Positions 37,761-46,998 of a DNA stretch of 64,000 nucleotides are shown here, one piece after another. Source of the DNA: DUML01 sp050949905 (GTDB lineage Bacteria; Bacillota; Desulfitobacteriia; Desulfitobacteriales; Syntrophobotulaceae); the NCBI GenBank assembly GCA_050949905.1, contig JBMNGP010000015.1, forward strand, positions 124,001 to 188,000, in the 5' to 3' direction. Position 1 is the stretch's first letter. Each line of letters begins with the position of its first letter. Below the pieces are notes generated by a model. That model made no database searches. It was given only the letters and a program-made list of their open reading frames with translations, and was not told the DNA's origin. Position numbers and translations under genes: made by a program.

Positions 37761-38363
37761 ATGGCTAATCAAGTAAGTCCTGGACCATGTTCAGCTGAAG
37801 GATGCCCTCCACCGACCGAAATAGCATGTATTGTAGTAGATAAGGTATATGATAGTTGCTATCAGGTTGAGGACAGAACAAGAATAACTACGGTTACAAC
37901 AGGTGATGGTAATGAGTGGCCGACTGGAGTATTTGTAGTAGGCCAGGTGGTACCTTGTGCCCAAACGACTGGTTCAGAAATAACCTGTACCGAAATATCA
38001 AGAACTCCGGCCGGTGATGGGTTTGTGACTGTAACTGTTCTGGTGTCTGTTCCTGTTACTCTGACTAACCCCAACGATCAAGAGGAAAGTGTCGATAGAA
38101 TTTTTAACTTTACCAAAACTGCAACCTTATTCTGTCCAACAGGTGTAGATCCAGATTGTTCCAGAAGCACCCTTATGTTTTGTAATTGCGTAATCACCCA
38201 GGTAGGTGACGAGACTGTAGAAATAACTTGTGATTTTCAATTGTGCTTAGTTATGGAGTGTATACTGACCGTGCAGTTATTAGTGCCGTCTTATGGTTTT
38301 TGTGTGCCAGCGCCTTGCACAGTCTTGCCAGGAGTATGCCCTCCTCCTCCACCTACGTGCTAG
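37761..38363 (+). CDS. Cys-rich protein with VDKVYD motif
   Basis: 200 residues, no signal peptide. It opens with PGPCSAEGCPPPTEIACIVVDKVYDSCYQ. The CxxVDKVYD segment resembles the start of several Firmicute spore-surface hypothetical proteins, though I cannot name the family with confidence. The middle is beta-rich (VTVTVLVSVPVTLTN). The end is a Cys/Pro tail (PCTVLPGVCPPPPPTC). About eighteen cysteines suggest disulfide cross-linking. With its sigma-K-like promoter and strong terminator it is a single-gene unit. Confidence 0.75.
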   Translation: MANQVSPGPCSAEGCPPPTEIACIVVDKVYDSCYQVEDRTRITTVTTGDGNEWPTGVFVVGQVVPCAQTTGSEITCTEISRTPAGDGFVTVTVLVSVPVTLTNPNDQEESVDRIFNFTKTATLFCPTGVDPDCSRSTLMFCNCVITQVGDETVEITCDFQLCLVMECILTVQLLVPSYGFCVPAPCTVLPGVCPPPPPTC

Positions 38364-38376
38364 GATTTGCAAACCA

Positions 38377-38407
38377 AAAATGCAGGCAGAAACGCCTGCA
38401 TTTTTTA
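38377..38407 (+). terminator. Terminator after the Cys/Pro-rich gene
   Basis: AAATGCAGGC and GCCTGCATTT pair around AGAAAC and continue into TTTTTT. Confidence 0.9.
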
Positions 38408-38450
38408 TGCGTAAAAACTGGTATCCATCTAATAATCTTATTAATAGCGC

Positions 38451-39533
38451 TTAATTATCAATTAATTGCTCTAATTGTTTTAAACTCTGCAGGAAAGAAG
38501 TTGGTAACGGTACTTTTGCTTCGCTTGATTTCCGAACACTAGCACTAGAGTTAGGCACAGGTTTACGGAAAGTACTCTTAATAATAACCCGGCCTTCCAT
38601 ATTATTGCTGTTCAGAAAAGTCGGACTAAAAATAGGAAGAGGCGCTTCATTGGGGTGAATAAAGTAGTGAACCTTGCTATCCGGAGGGGGATGGAAGATG
38701 TCTGCTTTGCCCTGGCCGAGTTTTTTTGCGCCTTTCCTGGATAAGGCACTTTGGAGTAAAGTCCTTTGCTTTGGAGAGGTTTGAGTTATAGAATTGGCTA
38801 GTTTATTTGGCTTGGAGCTGACAGTATACTTAGCTGTTTGCTCCGTTGACTCATTGTTTAAGGAAGATTTTGTCGCGGTATCCCAGCACTCTTGCAGCAT
38901 TTTTAGTTTTTTTGGAGAGGTCTTGCTGCCATATAAACATAAAATATTGTCAGCCAAATGCTCTGAAATATTGTTCTGGGAATTATTTAAGAATTCCGGG
39001 TTACAGAACTCGATAATTATCGACGGTACTGGGGAGTTGAGCATTTTTTGGTACTTAAGCGAGGTTAAGTGTCCGAAGTAAGAAACAAGCTTATAAGAAG
39101 TTTTGGGTGTGCTTTCAAAGTCTTTCATTAAACCACCGAGAATAGCCAGGCTTTTTTCCTTAGCCTTAAGAGAATAGTATAAATGCACTTGAGGATCAGG
39201 ATCTTGTGCAGTTTGACTTAACGCTAAAAAAATTTGGAAATCCAGGACGTCTGATAGCTCAGGGCGCATCTCGGGCTTCTGATCAATGATCACATTAGCT
39301 CCCTGGCGGTAGAGCTTGTTTTTAAATTCCAGAGCAAGGTTATAAAGTGTGCGATCTTTGGTTAAAAGCTTGATCAGCAAGGTAACATTTAATAATGGAG
39401 GAAGCAGCTGCCAGGAAATATCGTCTATCCGGATATAATCCAATCCCTTGGAGTCACATTCATCTAAGAAGATTTTAAGATCCTGCTGGGACAAAGAGCC
39501 GTATTTGTTATCATTCAAAAAGAAGTCAGCCAT
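38451..39533 (-). CDS. Degenerate N-acetylmuramoyl-L-alanine amidase-like protein
   Basis: 360 residues, no signal peptide. The order of blocks resembles Amidase_3: TLYNLALEFKNKLYRQGANVIIDQK (as in the NxxIAxxL...GxxVxLTR block), then VHLYYSLKAKEK in the place of the SIHxNA block, then LNSPVPSIIIEFCNPEFLNN (as in the PAVLVExGFxSN block). The canonical first zinc motif GHGGxDPG and the HxNA His are not evident, so catalysis is doubtful. The C-terminal 150 residues are Ser/Lys/Pro-rich and unstructured-looking. Promoter and gene context suggest a coat structural protein derived from an amidase. Confidence 0.55.
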   Translation of the reverse strand: MADFFLNDNKYGSLSQQDLKIFLDECDSKGLDYIRIDDISWQLLPPLLNVTLLIKLLTKDRTLYNLALEFKNKLYRQGANVIIDQKPEMRPELSDVLDFQIFLALSQTAQDPDPQVHLYYSLKAKEKSLAILGGLMKDFESTPKTSYKLVSYFGHLTSLKYQKMLNSPVPSIIIEFCNPEFLNNSQNNISEHLADNILCLYGSKTSPKKLKMLQECWDTATKSSLNNESTEQTAKYTVSSKPNKLANSITQTSPKQRTLLQSALSRKGAKKLGQGKADIFHPPPDSKVHYFIHPNEAPLPIFSPTFLNSNNMEGRVIIKSTFRKPVPNSSASVRKSSEAKVPLPTSFLQSLKQLEQLIDN

Positions 39534-39576
39534 AAGGTTTCCTCGCTTCCAGTCGAAAAAATCAGGGGTTAGTACA

Positions 39577-39603
39577 TATTTTATGCTGCTTGCCTCCTAA
39601 TGT
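39577..39603 (-). promoter_or_regulatory. Sigma-K-like promoter for the amidase-like gene
   Basis: On the minus strand AC, 16 bases, CATAAAATA; about 45 bases before the start codon. Confidence 0.5.
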
Positions 39604-39630
39604 GCAAAAGCACAGACGCGCAGAAACCAC

Positions 39631-40581
39631 TTACAGGATTGCCGCTAATTCTGACAGACTAATCACCAAAGGACGTTCCAACGAACACCCTTTGATGCTG
39701 CTTATACCGATAAGGGAACTTGGACGGTTATTAATAGTACAAATCTCCTGAAAGGTTAAGGGTGAAAGCAAGTGCGATTGTTGCGGATAAGTCCAATTCT
39801 GACCGTTATCAGAAGAAGAGAAGTAAAAAAAATCATTACTTGAAGAAATAAGTAAAAGCATGGTAGGCGGATCTGCCAGCAGATGGTATGAAGAATAGCT
39901 ATCAAAATTGAAGATCCGGGAACGCGTTACCGATTGTTTTTTGGTCAGTAAGTCGATTCTCATTAAATAAAGGTTAGCATATCCGGATGACAGATCTTTA
40001 ACTACCAAGATCAGAGCTTCTTCAACTACCCAATGTTTTAAGATAAGATCAGAATGGTTCTTAAGCAGGATATCTGCAGATAAGACTTGGCCCGTCTGCC
40101 TGGAGGCAGAAAGCACCTTAAGTGTTGTTCCGCTCTTATCGAGAAGATAAAGGGTAATAATTTCTTGATCTGCGGTAAAGAAAAGAGGGCGAGAACAAGT
40201 TTCCGGAATATTTATCCTTTTTGCAGCAGACAGTGCTTTGTTCATACTATAGAAGTACTGAAATCCTGCCGGAGTTTTAGCCAAAGTATGAAAATTATTA
40301 GCAGAATCAATATAGGTTAATAGTTCGTCCCATTTTGTAACGGGAAGAGGAGTTCTCCGCCAGGAGTGGTTATCCCAAAGCAGATAATAAGCTCTCTTAG
40401 CTTGGTTCAGCAAAATAAGGTGCAGCTGACCTTGGAGGTCGACAAAGGGATGCAATTTATAGGCATTTGAAATAGATAACGAGTTCAGGATAAGATTATA
40501 AGAATAGCCGGTGGACGTAGGATTAAAGAACCAAAGTTGATCTCCGGCGGGGGTTTGCAGATATCCAGTCAACAGACTCAC
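39631..40581 (-). CDS. Asp-box beta-propeller protein
   Basis: 316 residues with a GTG start (TTG nine bases on is equally possible). Repeated blades of about 45 residues alternate hydrophobic strands. A clear Asp-box SSSDNGQNWTYP occurs at about residue 255, as in sialidase/BNR propellers. No signal peptide. A sigma-K-like -10 CATATTATA (minus strand 40611-40619) lies upstream, although AC is not at the right spacing. Likely a binding or structural protein; no catalytic assignment. Confidence 0.65.
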   Translation of the reverse strand: MSLLTGYLQTPAGDQLWFFNPTSTGYSYNLILNSLSISNAYKLHPFVDLQGQLHLILLNQAKRAYYLLWDNHSWRRTPLPVTKWDELLTYIDSANNFHTLAKTPAGFQYFYSMNKALSAAKRINIPETCSRPLFFTADQEIITLYLLDKSGTTLKVLSASRQTGQVLSADILLKNHSDLILKHWVVEEALILVVKDLSSGYANLYLMRIDLLTKKQSVTRSRIFNFDSYSSYHLLADPPTMLLLISSSNDFFYFSSSDNGQNWTYPQQSHLLSPLTFQEICTINNRPSSLIGISSIKGCSLERPLVISLSELAAIL

Positions 40582-40782
40582 CCCTTCTAAACGGTAGAAT
40601 TAACGCGATGTATAATATGTGCTAAATAAAGAGATTAGAATGGAAATAACCAGTAACTTATTAGGGGTTGTCTTAATAAAATAAACAAAGAGCTTATTAA
40701 CAACGCAAGAACAAGAATTAAAGAAATTCTGATTCATACTTCACGTAAGAATAATGAGCTAGGACAAAAGGAGACAGATAAA

Positions 40783-41115
40783 ATGAGCTGGTATAATGAG
40801 AAACTATCAAAGATTAAACAGCAGAACGAAAAATATTGGCGGGATAACGCTGCTTCTAAGCAATCAGAAACGGGATCAGAAGAGAAGATCGATTCTATTA
40901 TCTTAATAATTACCGACATGCACACCGAGGAAGACTTCAACAAAATTAAACAAGAATTCTTATATGTCGAAGGGATTAAAGAAGTAAACCATTACCTCCC
41001 TAAAAAGATTCAGGTCCGTTACGATAGCCGATTATTAACCCTGCAGCATCTTGTGATAATCCTGGAGAAAACAGGCTATAACTATATTAAAAGAGCCTGC
41101 AAGAATTGCAGCTAA
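40783..41115 (+). CDS. Small HMA-like ferredoxin-fold protein
   Basis: 110 residues. After a charged helix (about 1-35) the sequence KIDSIILIITDMHTEEDFNKIKQEF, EGIKEVNHYLPKKIQVRYD and LVIILEKTGYNYI follows the strand-helix-strand order of the heavy-metal-associated fold. The CxxC metal motif is missing from the first loop; two Cys (CKNC) occur at the extreme C-terminus instead. AAGGAG precedes the ATG. Confidence 0.6.
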   Translation: MSWYNEKLSKIKQQNEKYWRDNAASKQSETGSEEKIDSIILIITDMHTEEDFNKIKQEFLYVEGIKEVNHYLPKKIQVRYDSRLLTLQHLVIILEKTGYNYIKRACKNCS

Positions 41116-41167
41116 CGTCAGGGTATCAATCTGGAATATATTAATTTTCCTCTCGTCCTGTATAATA

Positions 41168-41203
41168 CCGGAACAAAATCAGGTACAATACTTTTTGTTC
41201 CGG
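41168..41203. repeat. Inverted repeat, possible operator
   Basis: CCGGAACAAAA and TTTTTGTTCCGG are inverted around 13 bases, directly after TATAAT (41161-41166). No T tract follows, which argues against a simple terminator in the forward direction. Confidence 0.5.
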
Positions 41204-41370
41204 TTCTACATATTGGCCGGCTTTTTGATGAATGATAGGAGTAAAATATTTTTATGGAAAGAAGTGAAGGGATTCAGGCTTTTTTTACGTCTCTAATAAA
41301 AGGAGTTATATTTTGAGATTATTTAAGGGGTAGAATCCAAGGCCTAAAATATTGTATTCGGAGGTATAAA

Positions 41371-42474
41371 ATGCCATTAGACGTTGTTGAAGAATTTCTG
41401 GAACTTATTAAGTTTAACAGCCCTTCGCGCAAAGAAGGTGAAATTGCTGCTTATCTCCAAAAGAGATTACAGGATTTAGGGGCTGAGGTTCATGAGGACG
41501 GTTCGAGCAGCAAAACAGGCAGTGATACCGGGAACATTATTGCTCTTTATCCGGGGGATAAAGCAAAACCTACAGTGTTGTTGTCTGCCCATATGGATAC
41601 CGTAGCTCAGAAAGAAGGAATGGTTCCTGAGCTAAGGGACGGTGTCATTTACAGTGACGGTGAAACAATCCTAGGTGCCGACGATAAGGCAGGAATTGCA
41701 GTAATTCTAAGTGTACTAAGTGTCCTGCAGAAGAACAAGAACATACCGCATGGCCCGGTAGAAGTGTTATTAACAGTACAGGAAGAGGTAGGCCTGATAG
41801 GGGTTAAGAACCTGGATTATAAACTTAAGTCTGAGTATGGCTATGTTCTGGACGGGGACGGTCCGGTCGGTACTGTTGTAAATGCCTCACCTTCTCATAT
41901 TACCTTAGATATTGTAGTTGAAGGCAAGGCTGCTCATGCCGGATTAGCCCCGGAAACCGGGATAAATGCCATTGTTGCAGCTTCGGAAGCAATTGCCGCT
42001 ATTCCTTCCGGCAGATTGGATCCGGAGACTACCAGTAACTTTGGGATTATTAGCGGCGGTAAAGGCCGGAATATTGTGGCTGATCGTGTTGAGATTACAG
42101 CTGAAGTAAGGAGCCGCAGTAAAGAAAAACTGGAAAAAGAAACAAACAAAATGCTTCAGAAATTTGAAGAAATAACTGCCAAACACCAGGCTAAGCTCAA
42201 TGTAAAAAAGGAACTAGCCTATGAAGCTTTCCTGATAGAGCCTGGACAGCCTGTAATCATGAATGCTCAAAAAGCCGGGGAAAAGCAGGGAATTGAGGTT
42301 CGCCTGCAGGCTACCGGAGGCGGCCTGGATGCCAATATTCTTAATTCCAGGGGGATACCCTGCGTTGCTCTGGGCTTGGGCAATGGCAACCCTCACACTA
42401 ATGAGGAGTACCAGAATATTAAAGAATTGGAAAAGGCAGTTCAGTTTATATTAGGTATATTAAGTGAGGCCTAA
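41371..42474 (+). CDS. M20 family peptidase (PepT-like)
   Basis: 367 residues. Zinc ligands are visible in LLSAHMDTV (His, Asp), TILGADDKAGIAV (bridging Asp) and TVQEEVGLIG (catalytic and ligand Glu), with a C-terminal GNGNPHTNEEY ligand His. The dimerisation domain is about 180-290. The set matches the PepT-like M20B subgroup, which cleaves tri- or dipeptides. Cytosolic. GGAGGT precedes the ATG. Confidence 0.93.
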   Translation: MPLDVVEEFLELIKFNSPSRKEGEIAAYLQKRLQDLGAEVHEDGSSSKTGSDTGNIIALYPGDKAKPTVLLSAHMDTVAQKEGMVPELRDGVIYSDGETILGADDKAGIAVILSVLSVLQKNKNIPHGPVEVLLTVQEEVGLIGVKNLDYKLKSEYGYVLDGDGPVGTVVNASPSHITLDIVVEGKAAHAGLAPETGINAIVAASEAIAAIPSGRLDPETTSNFGIISGGKGRNIVADRVEITAEVRSRSKEKLEKETNKMLQKFEEITAKHQAKLNVKKELAYEAFLIEPGQPVIMNAQKAGEKQGIEVRLQATGGGLDANILNSRGIPCVALGLGNGNPHTNEEYQNIKELEKAVQFILGILSEA

Positions 42475-42570
42475 TACTCTAAAAAACTATACTAAAATTA
42501 ATAGGTGCAAATCTTTCCAGAGATTCTCGGAAGACCTTTATATTCATAAGCTGTAATGAGGTGACGATTT

Positions 42571-42891
42571 ATGTGGGAACGTATTCGTCGGGAACTGCTT
42601 ATTGAATATTATTGGTGGAAAAGACACCGCGGCAAAAAACGTCGTTTGGATAGTCCGCTTGGTGGAATGGGAATACTACTTATTATCTTAGGAATCATTG
42701 TGCTGGTAATAATCGGTCAGATTATTGCGGCCTTTTTCCGCAGTTTCATACCTTTGGTTAGCGGTGCGCAAGTAGCAGGAGCGTATTGGTCAGCGGTCTT
42801 TTTGGCAATAAAGGTCAGTTTTTTCCTGCTGCTTTTGCTGGCCGGCCTGCTTATAATCCTTTTTTTAAGACTTACCGGACGGAAGAGGTAG
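42571..42891 (+). CDS. Small membrane protein
   Basis: 106 residues with a basic N-terminus (KRHRGKKRR, about 19-27) and two hydrophobic helices (about 33-57 and 72-98). Family not recognised. GAGGTGA precedes the ATG. It sits between the M20 peptidase and a GT2. Confidence 0.7.
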   Translation: MWERIRRELLIEYYWWKRHRGKKRRLDSPLGGMGILLIILGIIVLVIIGQIIAAFFRSFIPLVSGAQVAGAYWSAVFLAIKVSFFLLLLLAGLLIILFLRLTGRKR

Positions 42892-43029
42892 TTATATGTC
42901 AAGAACTGCTTTTTATTGGATTAAAACGTAGGATAACGTAAGATACTTTACGATATTGAGATAATGTCCAAGCCTTATTGAAGCTTCTGGTAAGATCTGT
43001 TAAAATCTATTGATTGAGGGGGTTATGAT

Positions 43030-44298
43030 TTGGAAACATACACCAATATCCTAGCTCAGATTTTTAATGTTATTATGATTGCCGTGCAAGTCATAATTAT
43101 TTTTGTTACTTTTTACTATTTTACCCTTTCCTTGATCAGCATGCAGAGAAGAACGGAAAAAAAGAATTATACTCCCGTTAATAGATTTGCGGTGGTTGTG
43201 GCTGCTCATAACGAAGAAAAAGTAATTGCGCCACTTATCGAAAATCTGAAGAATTTGGACTATCCCCGAGAACTGTTTGATATTTTCGTGGTTGCCGATA
43301 ATTGTAGTGATAAGACGGCGCTCTTGGCAAAAAAAGCCGGAGCTACCGTTTTCCAGCGGTATAATGACCAAAAGCGGGGTAAAGGCTATGCTCTGGAATG
43401 GCTGTTCGCTAAAATATTTGCTTTAAACCGGCCTTATAATGCTTTCGTTATCTTTGATGCGGACAACCTTGTCAAGGAAAACTTCCTGACGGAGATGAAT
43501 AACAAACTTTGTGAGGGAGAGAAAATCATCCAGGGGTATATCGATTCCAAGAATCCCTATGATACCTGGGTAACTAATACCTTTTCCATTGCTTTTTGGC
43601 TGATGAACAGGCTAGTTCAGCTGGCCCGCTTTAATATGGGGATTTCCAATACCTTAGCCGGCACCGGAATGTGTATTTCTTGTGATGTTTTGAAAAAGGT
43701 CGGCTGGGGAGCTCATTCTCTGACCGAGGACCTGGAGTTTACTATGAAAGCTCTGCTTTATGGGATTAGAACCAGTTGGGCTCATGATGCCAAAGTTTAT
43801 GATGAAAAACCGCTGACTTTTATGCAATCCTGCCGTCAAAGGAAACGCTGGGCGCAAGGCCAGGTCGATGTTGCCGGGCGTTATTTGTTCCTTTTGTTAG
43901 TTAAAGGATTCCGTGAAAGAAAATGGATGTATTTTGATGCCGCCTTGCATCTCTTTCAGCCCTATTTCACGATGATTGCGTCTACTTTCTTAGTAATCCA
44001 GCTTTTCTCCTTCTTACAGCCTTATTACACTAACCTATTTTATTACCTGCCTTGGGTAATTTGGCAAGCAATATCCGCCGGGATTACGGTCTTTCCCTTA
44101 ATAGCCCTGTATTTAGACAGAATACCCTGGAGAGCTTATTGGGGGATGATTCTCTACCCAATTTTTATGTACAGCTGGATACCGATTATCTTTGCCGGTT
44201 TTGTTCACCGCCATCACCGGGAGTGGTCCCATACCCGGCATACCCGCTCCATCCGCTATGATGAAATTATCAGTGAGGAAAAGGTTGCCTCGAAATAA
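43030..44298 (+). CDS. Membrane glycosyltransferase, GT2 family
   Basis: 422 residues with TTG start eight bases after GAGGGGG. One N-terminal helix (about 12-32) precedes a GT-A catalytic domain (about 50-290) with VVVAAHNEEKVIAPLIENL, VVADNCSDKT, NAFVIFDADNLV, the TEDLEFTMKAL motif and QRKRWAQGQ (QxxRW). Three or so C-terminal membrane helices follow. QxxRW with this topology indicates a processive or polyprenyl-using enzyme of the IcaA/NodC type. It could export a surface polysaccharide; no partner deacetylase is adjacent. Confidence 0.92.
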   Translation: METYTNILAQIFNVIMIAVQVIIIFVTFYYFTLSLISMQRRTEKKNYTPVNRFAVVVAAHNEEKVIAPLIENLKNLDYPRELFDIFVVADNCSDKTALLAKKAGATVFQRYNDQKRGKGYALEWLFAKIFALNRPYNAFVIFDADNLVKENFLTEMNNKLCEGEKIIQGYIDSKNPYDTWVTNTFSIAFWLMNRLVQLARFNMGISNTLAGTGMCISCDVLKKVGWGAHSLTEDLEFTMKALLYGIRTSWAHDAKVYDEKPLTFMQSCRQRKRWAQGQVDVAGRYLFLLLVKGFRERKWMYFDAALHLFQPYFTMIASTFLVIQLFSFLQPYYTNLFYYLPWVIWQAISAGITVFPLIALYLDRIPWRAYWGMILYPIFMYSWIPIIFAGFVHRHHREWSHTRHTRSIRYDEIISEEKVASK

Positions 44299-44347
44299 GA
44301 CTTGTTCTAAGTTATACTTAGGGTTTATTGGCGGCCGCAGATAATAA

Positions 44348-44383
44348 AAAGTGCTTTTGTGCTTATGTTGCAAAAGCACTTTG
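44348..44383 (+). terminator. Hairpin after the membrane GT2
   Basis: AAAGTGCTTTTG and CAAAAGCACTTT form a perfect 12-bp stem with an 11-base loop; only TTTG follows. Confidence 0.7.
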
Positions 44384-44407
44384 TTTACGGTACTTTAATT
44401 TTTTTAG

Positions 44408-44935
44408 GTCAGTCAGATAACGGAAGAGCTGTGTGGTACCGAATTTTCCAAATCCACTGTTTCAGAGTTGTGTAAGAAACTGGACCCCATTGTGAACGCT
44501 TGGAATAACCGGGACTTGCGGGAAAGATGCTATCCTTTTGTCTTGGTGGACGCTTTCGTACTGAAGATTCGTGAAGACGGTCGCGTCCGTTCCCGGAGCG
44601 CTATGATCGCTATCGGCATAAATACCGAAGGCTACCGGGAAGTTTTAGGTCTCATGCTGGGCGACAGTGAATCCGAAGCCAGTTGGAGCCAGTTTTTTTC
44701 CTGGCTTAAAAGCCGTAACCTGCGTGGTGTCGAACTGGTAGTATCAGATGACCATGGCGGCCTGGTCAAGGCGGTTCGCCGCTACTTCCAAGGTGTTACC
44801 TGGCATCGCTGCCAAACCCACTTTATGCGTAATATCATGGACGCTACGCCTAAGTCGGCAAAAGAAGAGCTTTATCCGCATCTGCGAGCGATTCTGGATG
44901 CGCCTGATTTTGACTGGATGGTAATTCTGTGTTAA
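44408..44935 (+). pseudogene. IS256-family transposase fragment
   Basis: Open from 44408 (preceded by a stop) with VSQITEELCGTEFSKSTVSE, then VDAFVLKIREDGRVRSRSAM, the MULE-type core VELVVSDDHGGLVKAVRRYF (second catalytic Asp) and WHRCQTHFMRNIMD. The N-terminal third and the C-terminal half with the catalytic Glu are missing, and homology stops near LDAPDF. No terminal repeats are visible. It is a dead remnant. Confidence 0.85.
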
Positions 44936-45002
44936 TAATGTAAATTGAGTAAAACCATTTGAAGCTGTTAACTATAATAGTTTGTATTTGGGGGATGCAA
45001 AA

Positions 45003-45878
45003 ATGGCTTGGAAGCAAATTGAAGCGCTACTAGAAAAACAAGGAATCTTTATGGGAGCCAAATCATCTTATGAAAAAGCCCAGGCGGTAATTGTCGGCCT
45101 GCCGATGGATTTTACCGTCAGCTACAGGCCGGGAGCGCGAAGTGGGCCATTGGCGATCCGCAATGTCTCCCAAGCTATTGAAGAATACAGTTTTTATCAG
45201 GATAAGAGCCTGGAGGATTATCGATACTGCGATCTAGGAGATGTTGGCCTTCCTTTCGGCAATGTTGGTGCTTCCTTAGACCTAATCGAGCAAACAGCGG
45301 AGATTTTGCTTGAGGACAGTAAATTTCCAATATTCCTGGGGGGAGAACACCTGGTCACTTATCCTCTGCTTAAAGCCTTTGCTCGCAAATACCCCGAACT
45401 GCGCGTTATTCAATTTGATGCCCATGCCGATCTACGCAGGGATTACTATGGCGAAGACCGCTCCCATTCTACGGTAATGCGCAAAGCTGCCGAGCTTCTA
45501 GGCCCGGGGAAAGTTTTTCAATTTGGGATTAGATCCGGCATTAAGGAAGAGTTTGTATTTGCGAGAGATAATACCAGGCTGTATACGGAAGAAGTATTAC
45601 AACCCTTGCATGGCGTACTTCAAGAATTAAAGGGTAAGCCTGTCTATGTTACTTTAGATATTGATGTTGTTGACCCTGCTTTTGCTCCCGGTACGGGAAC
45701 CCAAGAGCCCGGAGGCTGTACTTCCCGCGAAATTATCCTTGCTGTCCAGCTCTTAGGAGAACTACAGGTGGTCGGCTTTGACCTGGTGGAAGTTTGCCCC
45801 CAGCTTGATTTCAGCGAACGGACGGCGATACTCGCAGCTAAACTAATTAGGGAAGGAATAATATCTTTTCTCAAATGA
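45003..45878 (+). CDS. speB: Agmatinase / ureohydrolase
   Basis: 291 residues from the ATG after GGGGG. Manganese ligands are in FLGGEHLVTY (His), FDAHADLRRDYYG (Asp-x-His-x-Asp) and LDIDVVDPAFAPGTGTQEPGG (Asp-x-Asp). The substrate is probably agmatine, because arginine decarboxylase and spermidine synthase are encoded 4 kb downstream. Ureohydrolases also include guanidinobutyrase and formimidoylglutamase, so the assignment rests partly on context. Confidence 0.9.
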   Translation: MAWKQIEALLEKQGIFMGAKSSYEKAQAVIVGLPMDFTVSYRPGARSGPLAIRNVSQAIEEYSFYQDKSLEDYRYCDLGDVGLPFGNVGASLDLIEQTAEILLEDSKFPIFLGGEHLVTYPLLKAFARKYPELRVIQFDAHADLRRDYYGEDRSHSTVMRKAAELLGPGKVFQFGIRSGIKEEFVFARDNTRLYTEEVLQPLHGVLQELKGKPVYVTLDIDVVDPAFAPGTGTQEPGGCTSREIILAVQLLGELQVVGFDLVEVCPQLDFSERTAILAAKLIREGIISFLK

Positions 45879-46043
45879 AAACATATCTTGCCCAATTTGT
45901 TATAGTTGGAAAGAGCATCGGCCAATTGACTATAGCTTGGAAAGTTGAAACAGAAAAAGATGCTTTGGGCAGGATAAGCAGCAAATATATTTGTAATTGG
46001 TGATTTAGACAATAATTGCCTAGGTTTTTCGGTAAAAAACTCT

Positions 46044-46072
46044 TTGACACAGTATCGATATTTGTGTATACT
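46044..46072 (+). promoter_or_regulatory. Promoter of the tRNA operon
   Basis: TTGACA, a 17-base spacer and TATACT, 23 bases before the first tRNA. Confidence 0.8.
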
Positions 46073-46094
46073 ATAATTCGTCACAGTGAGACTG

Positions 46095-46170
<76 letters not shown>

Positions 46171-46209
46171 TTGTCGATGTTCGAATATCGAACCTCGTAT
46201 CTCGAACTT

Positions 46210-46285
46210 GGCCCCGTGGTGTAGTGGTTAACATGCCTGCCTGTCACGCAGGAGATCGTCGGTTCAAGTCCGATCGGGGTCGCCA
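46210..46285 (+). tRNA. tRNA-Asp (anticodon GTC)
   Basis: 76 bases. Acceptor GGCCCCG pairs with CGGGGTC, discriminator G, anticodon loop CTGTCAC, encoded CCA. Confidence 0.97.
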
Positions 46286-46293
46286 TACTCGAT

Positions 46294-46369
<76 letters not shown>

Positions 46370-46374
46370 TTTAT

Positions 46375-46449
46375 GCGGGTGTAACTCAGTGGTAGAGTGT
46401 CACCTTGCCAAGGTGAAAGTCGCGAGTTCGAATCTCGTCACCCGCTCCA
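46375..46449 (+). tRNA. tRNA-Gly (anticodon GCC)
   Basis: 75 bases. GCGGGTG pairs with CACCCGC, anticodon loop TTGCCAA, encoded CCA. Confidence 0.97.
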
Positions 46450-46466
46450 TTTTAATTAATCAGTTT

Positions 46467-46541
<75 letters not shown>

Positions 46542-46551
46542 AAATTAATAT

Positions 46552-46640
46552 GCCGAAGTGGCGGAACTGGCAGACGCACGGGACTTAAAATCCCGCGGGG
46601 CTTAAACCCCGTACCGGTTCGATTCCGGTCTTCGGCACCA
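46552..46640 (+). tRNA. tRNA-Leu (anticodon TAA)
   Basis: 89 bases with the long variable arm CGGGGCTTAAACCCCGT typical of class II tRNAs. GCCGAAG pairs with CTTCGGC, anticodon loop CTTAAAA, encoded CCA. Confidence 0.97.
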
Positions 46641-46645
46641 TATAT

Positions 46646-46722
46646 GGGTTTGTAGCTCAGCTGGTTAGAGTACTGCGTTGACATCGCAGGGGTCGGAGGT
46701 TCGAGTCCTCTCAAACCCACCA
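46646..46722 (+). tRNA. tRNA-Val (anticodon GAC)
   Basis: 77 bases. GGGTTTG pairs with CAAACCC, anticodon loop TTGACAT, encoded CCA. It is the last of seven tandem tRNAs, so both valine decoders are in one transcript. Confidence 0.96.
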
Positions 46723-46736
46723 TAATTTGGAAATTG

Positions 46737-46767
46737 AGCTTTATCTTATTGGGAGATAAAGCTTTTT
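46737..46767 (+). terminator. Terminator after the tRNA operon
   Basis: AGCTTTATCT and AGATAAAGCT pair around a short loop, then TTTT. A second, weaker hairpin with a T6 tract follows at 46794-46818. Confidence 0.85.
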
Positions 46768-46933
46768 ATGTTGAGAATATTAATTTGTCCGTAAACTCGC
46801 TTATTGGGCGGGTTTTTTGTTTTTATTTATTTGATTGGAATATTAAAAAATAGATGCCTTTGACGAAGAGTTAGGACACTTTCTCAATTCCGGTTTTTTC
46901 TTTAAGGAAGTCGGTGCTAGCAGCCAAGCCCGC

Positions 46934-46960
46934 ACCATTTAAGAAAATCCTCATATATTG
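46934..46960 (+). promoter_or_regulatory. Sigma-K-like promoter for the Asn/Pro-repeat gene
   Basis: AC (46934-46935), 16 bases, CATATATTG (46952-46960). The -10 is identical to that of the TasA-like gene at 36759. Confidence 0.4.
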
Positions 46961-46998
46961 TACTAAAAGCTGACAAGCAATATAGGAGGAATGATACG

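Noticed and set aside
44408..44935. Functional IS256 transposase
   Set aside because: Both ends of the protein are missing, including the catalytic Glu region, and no terminal repeats are visible.
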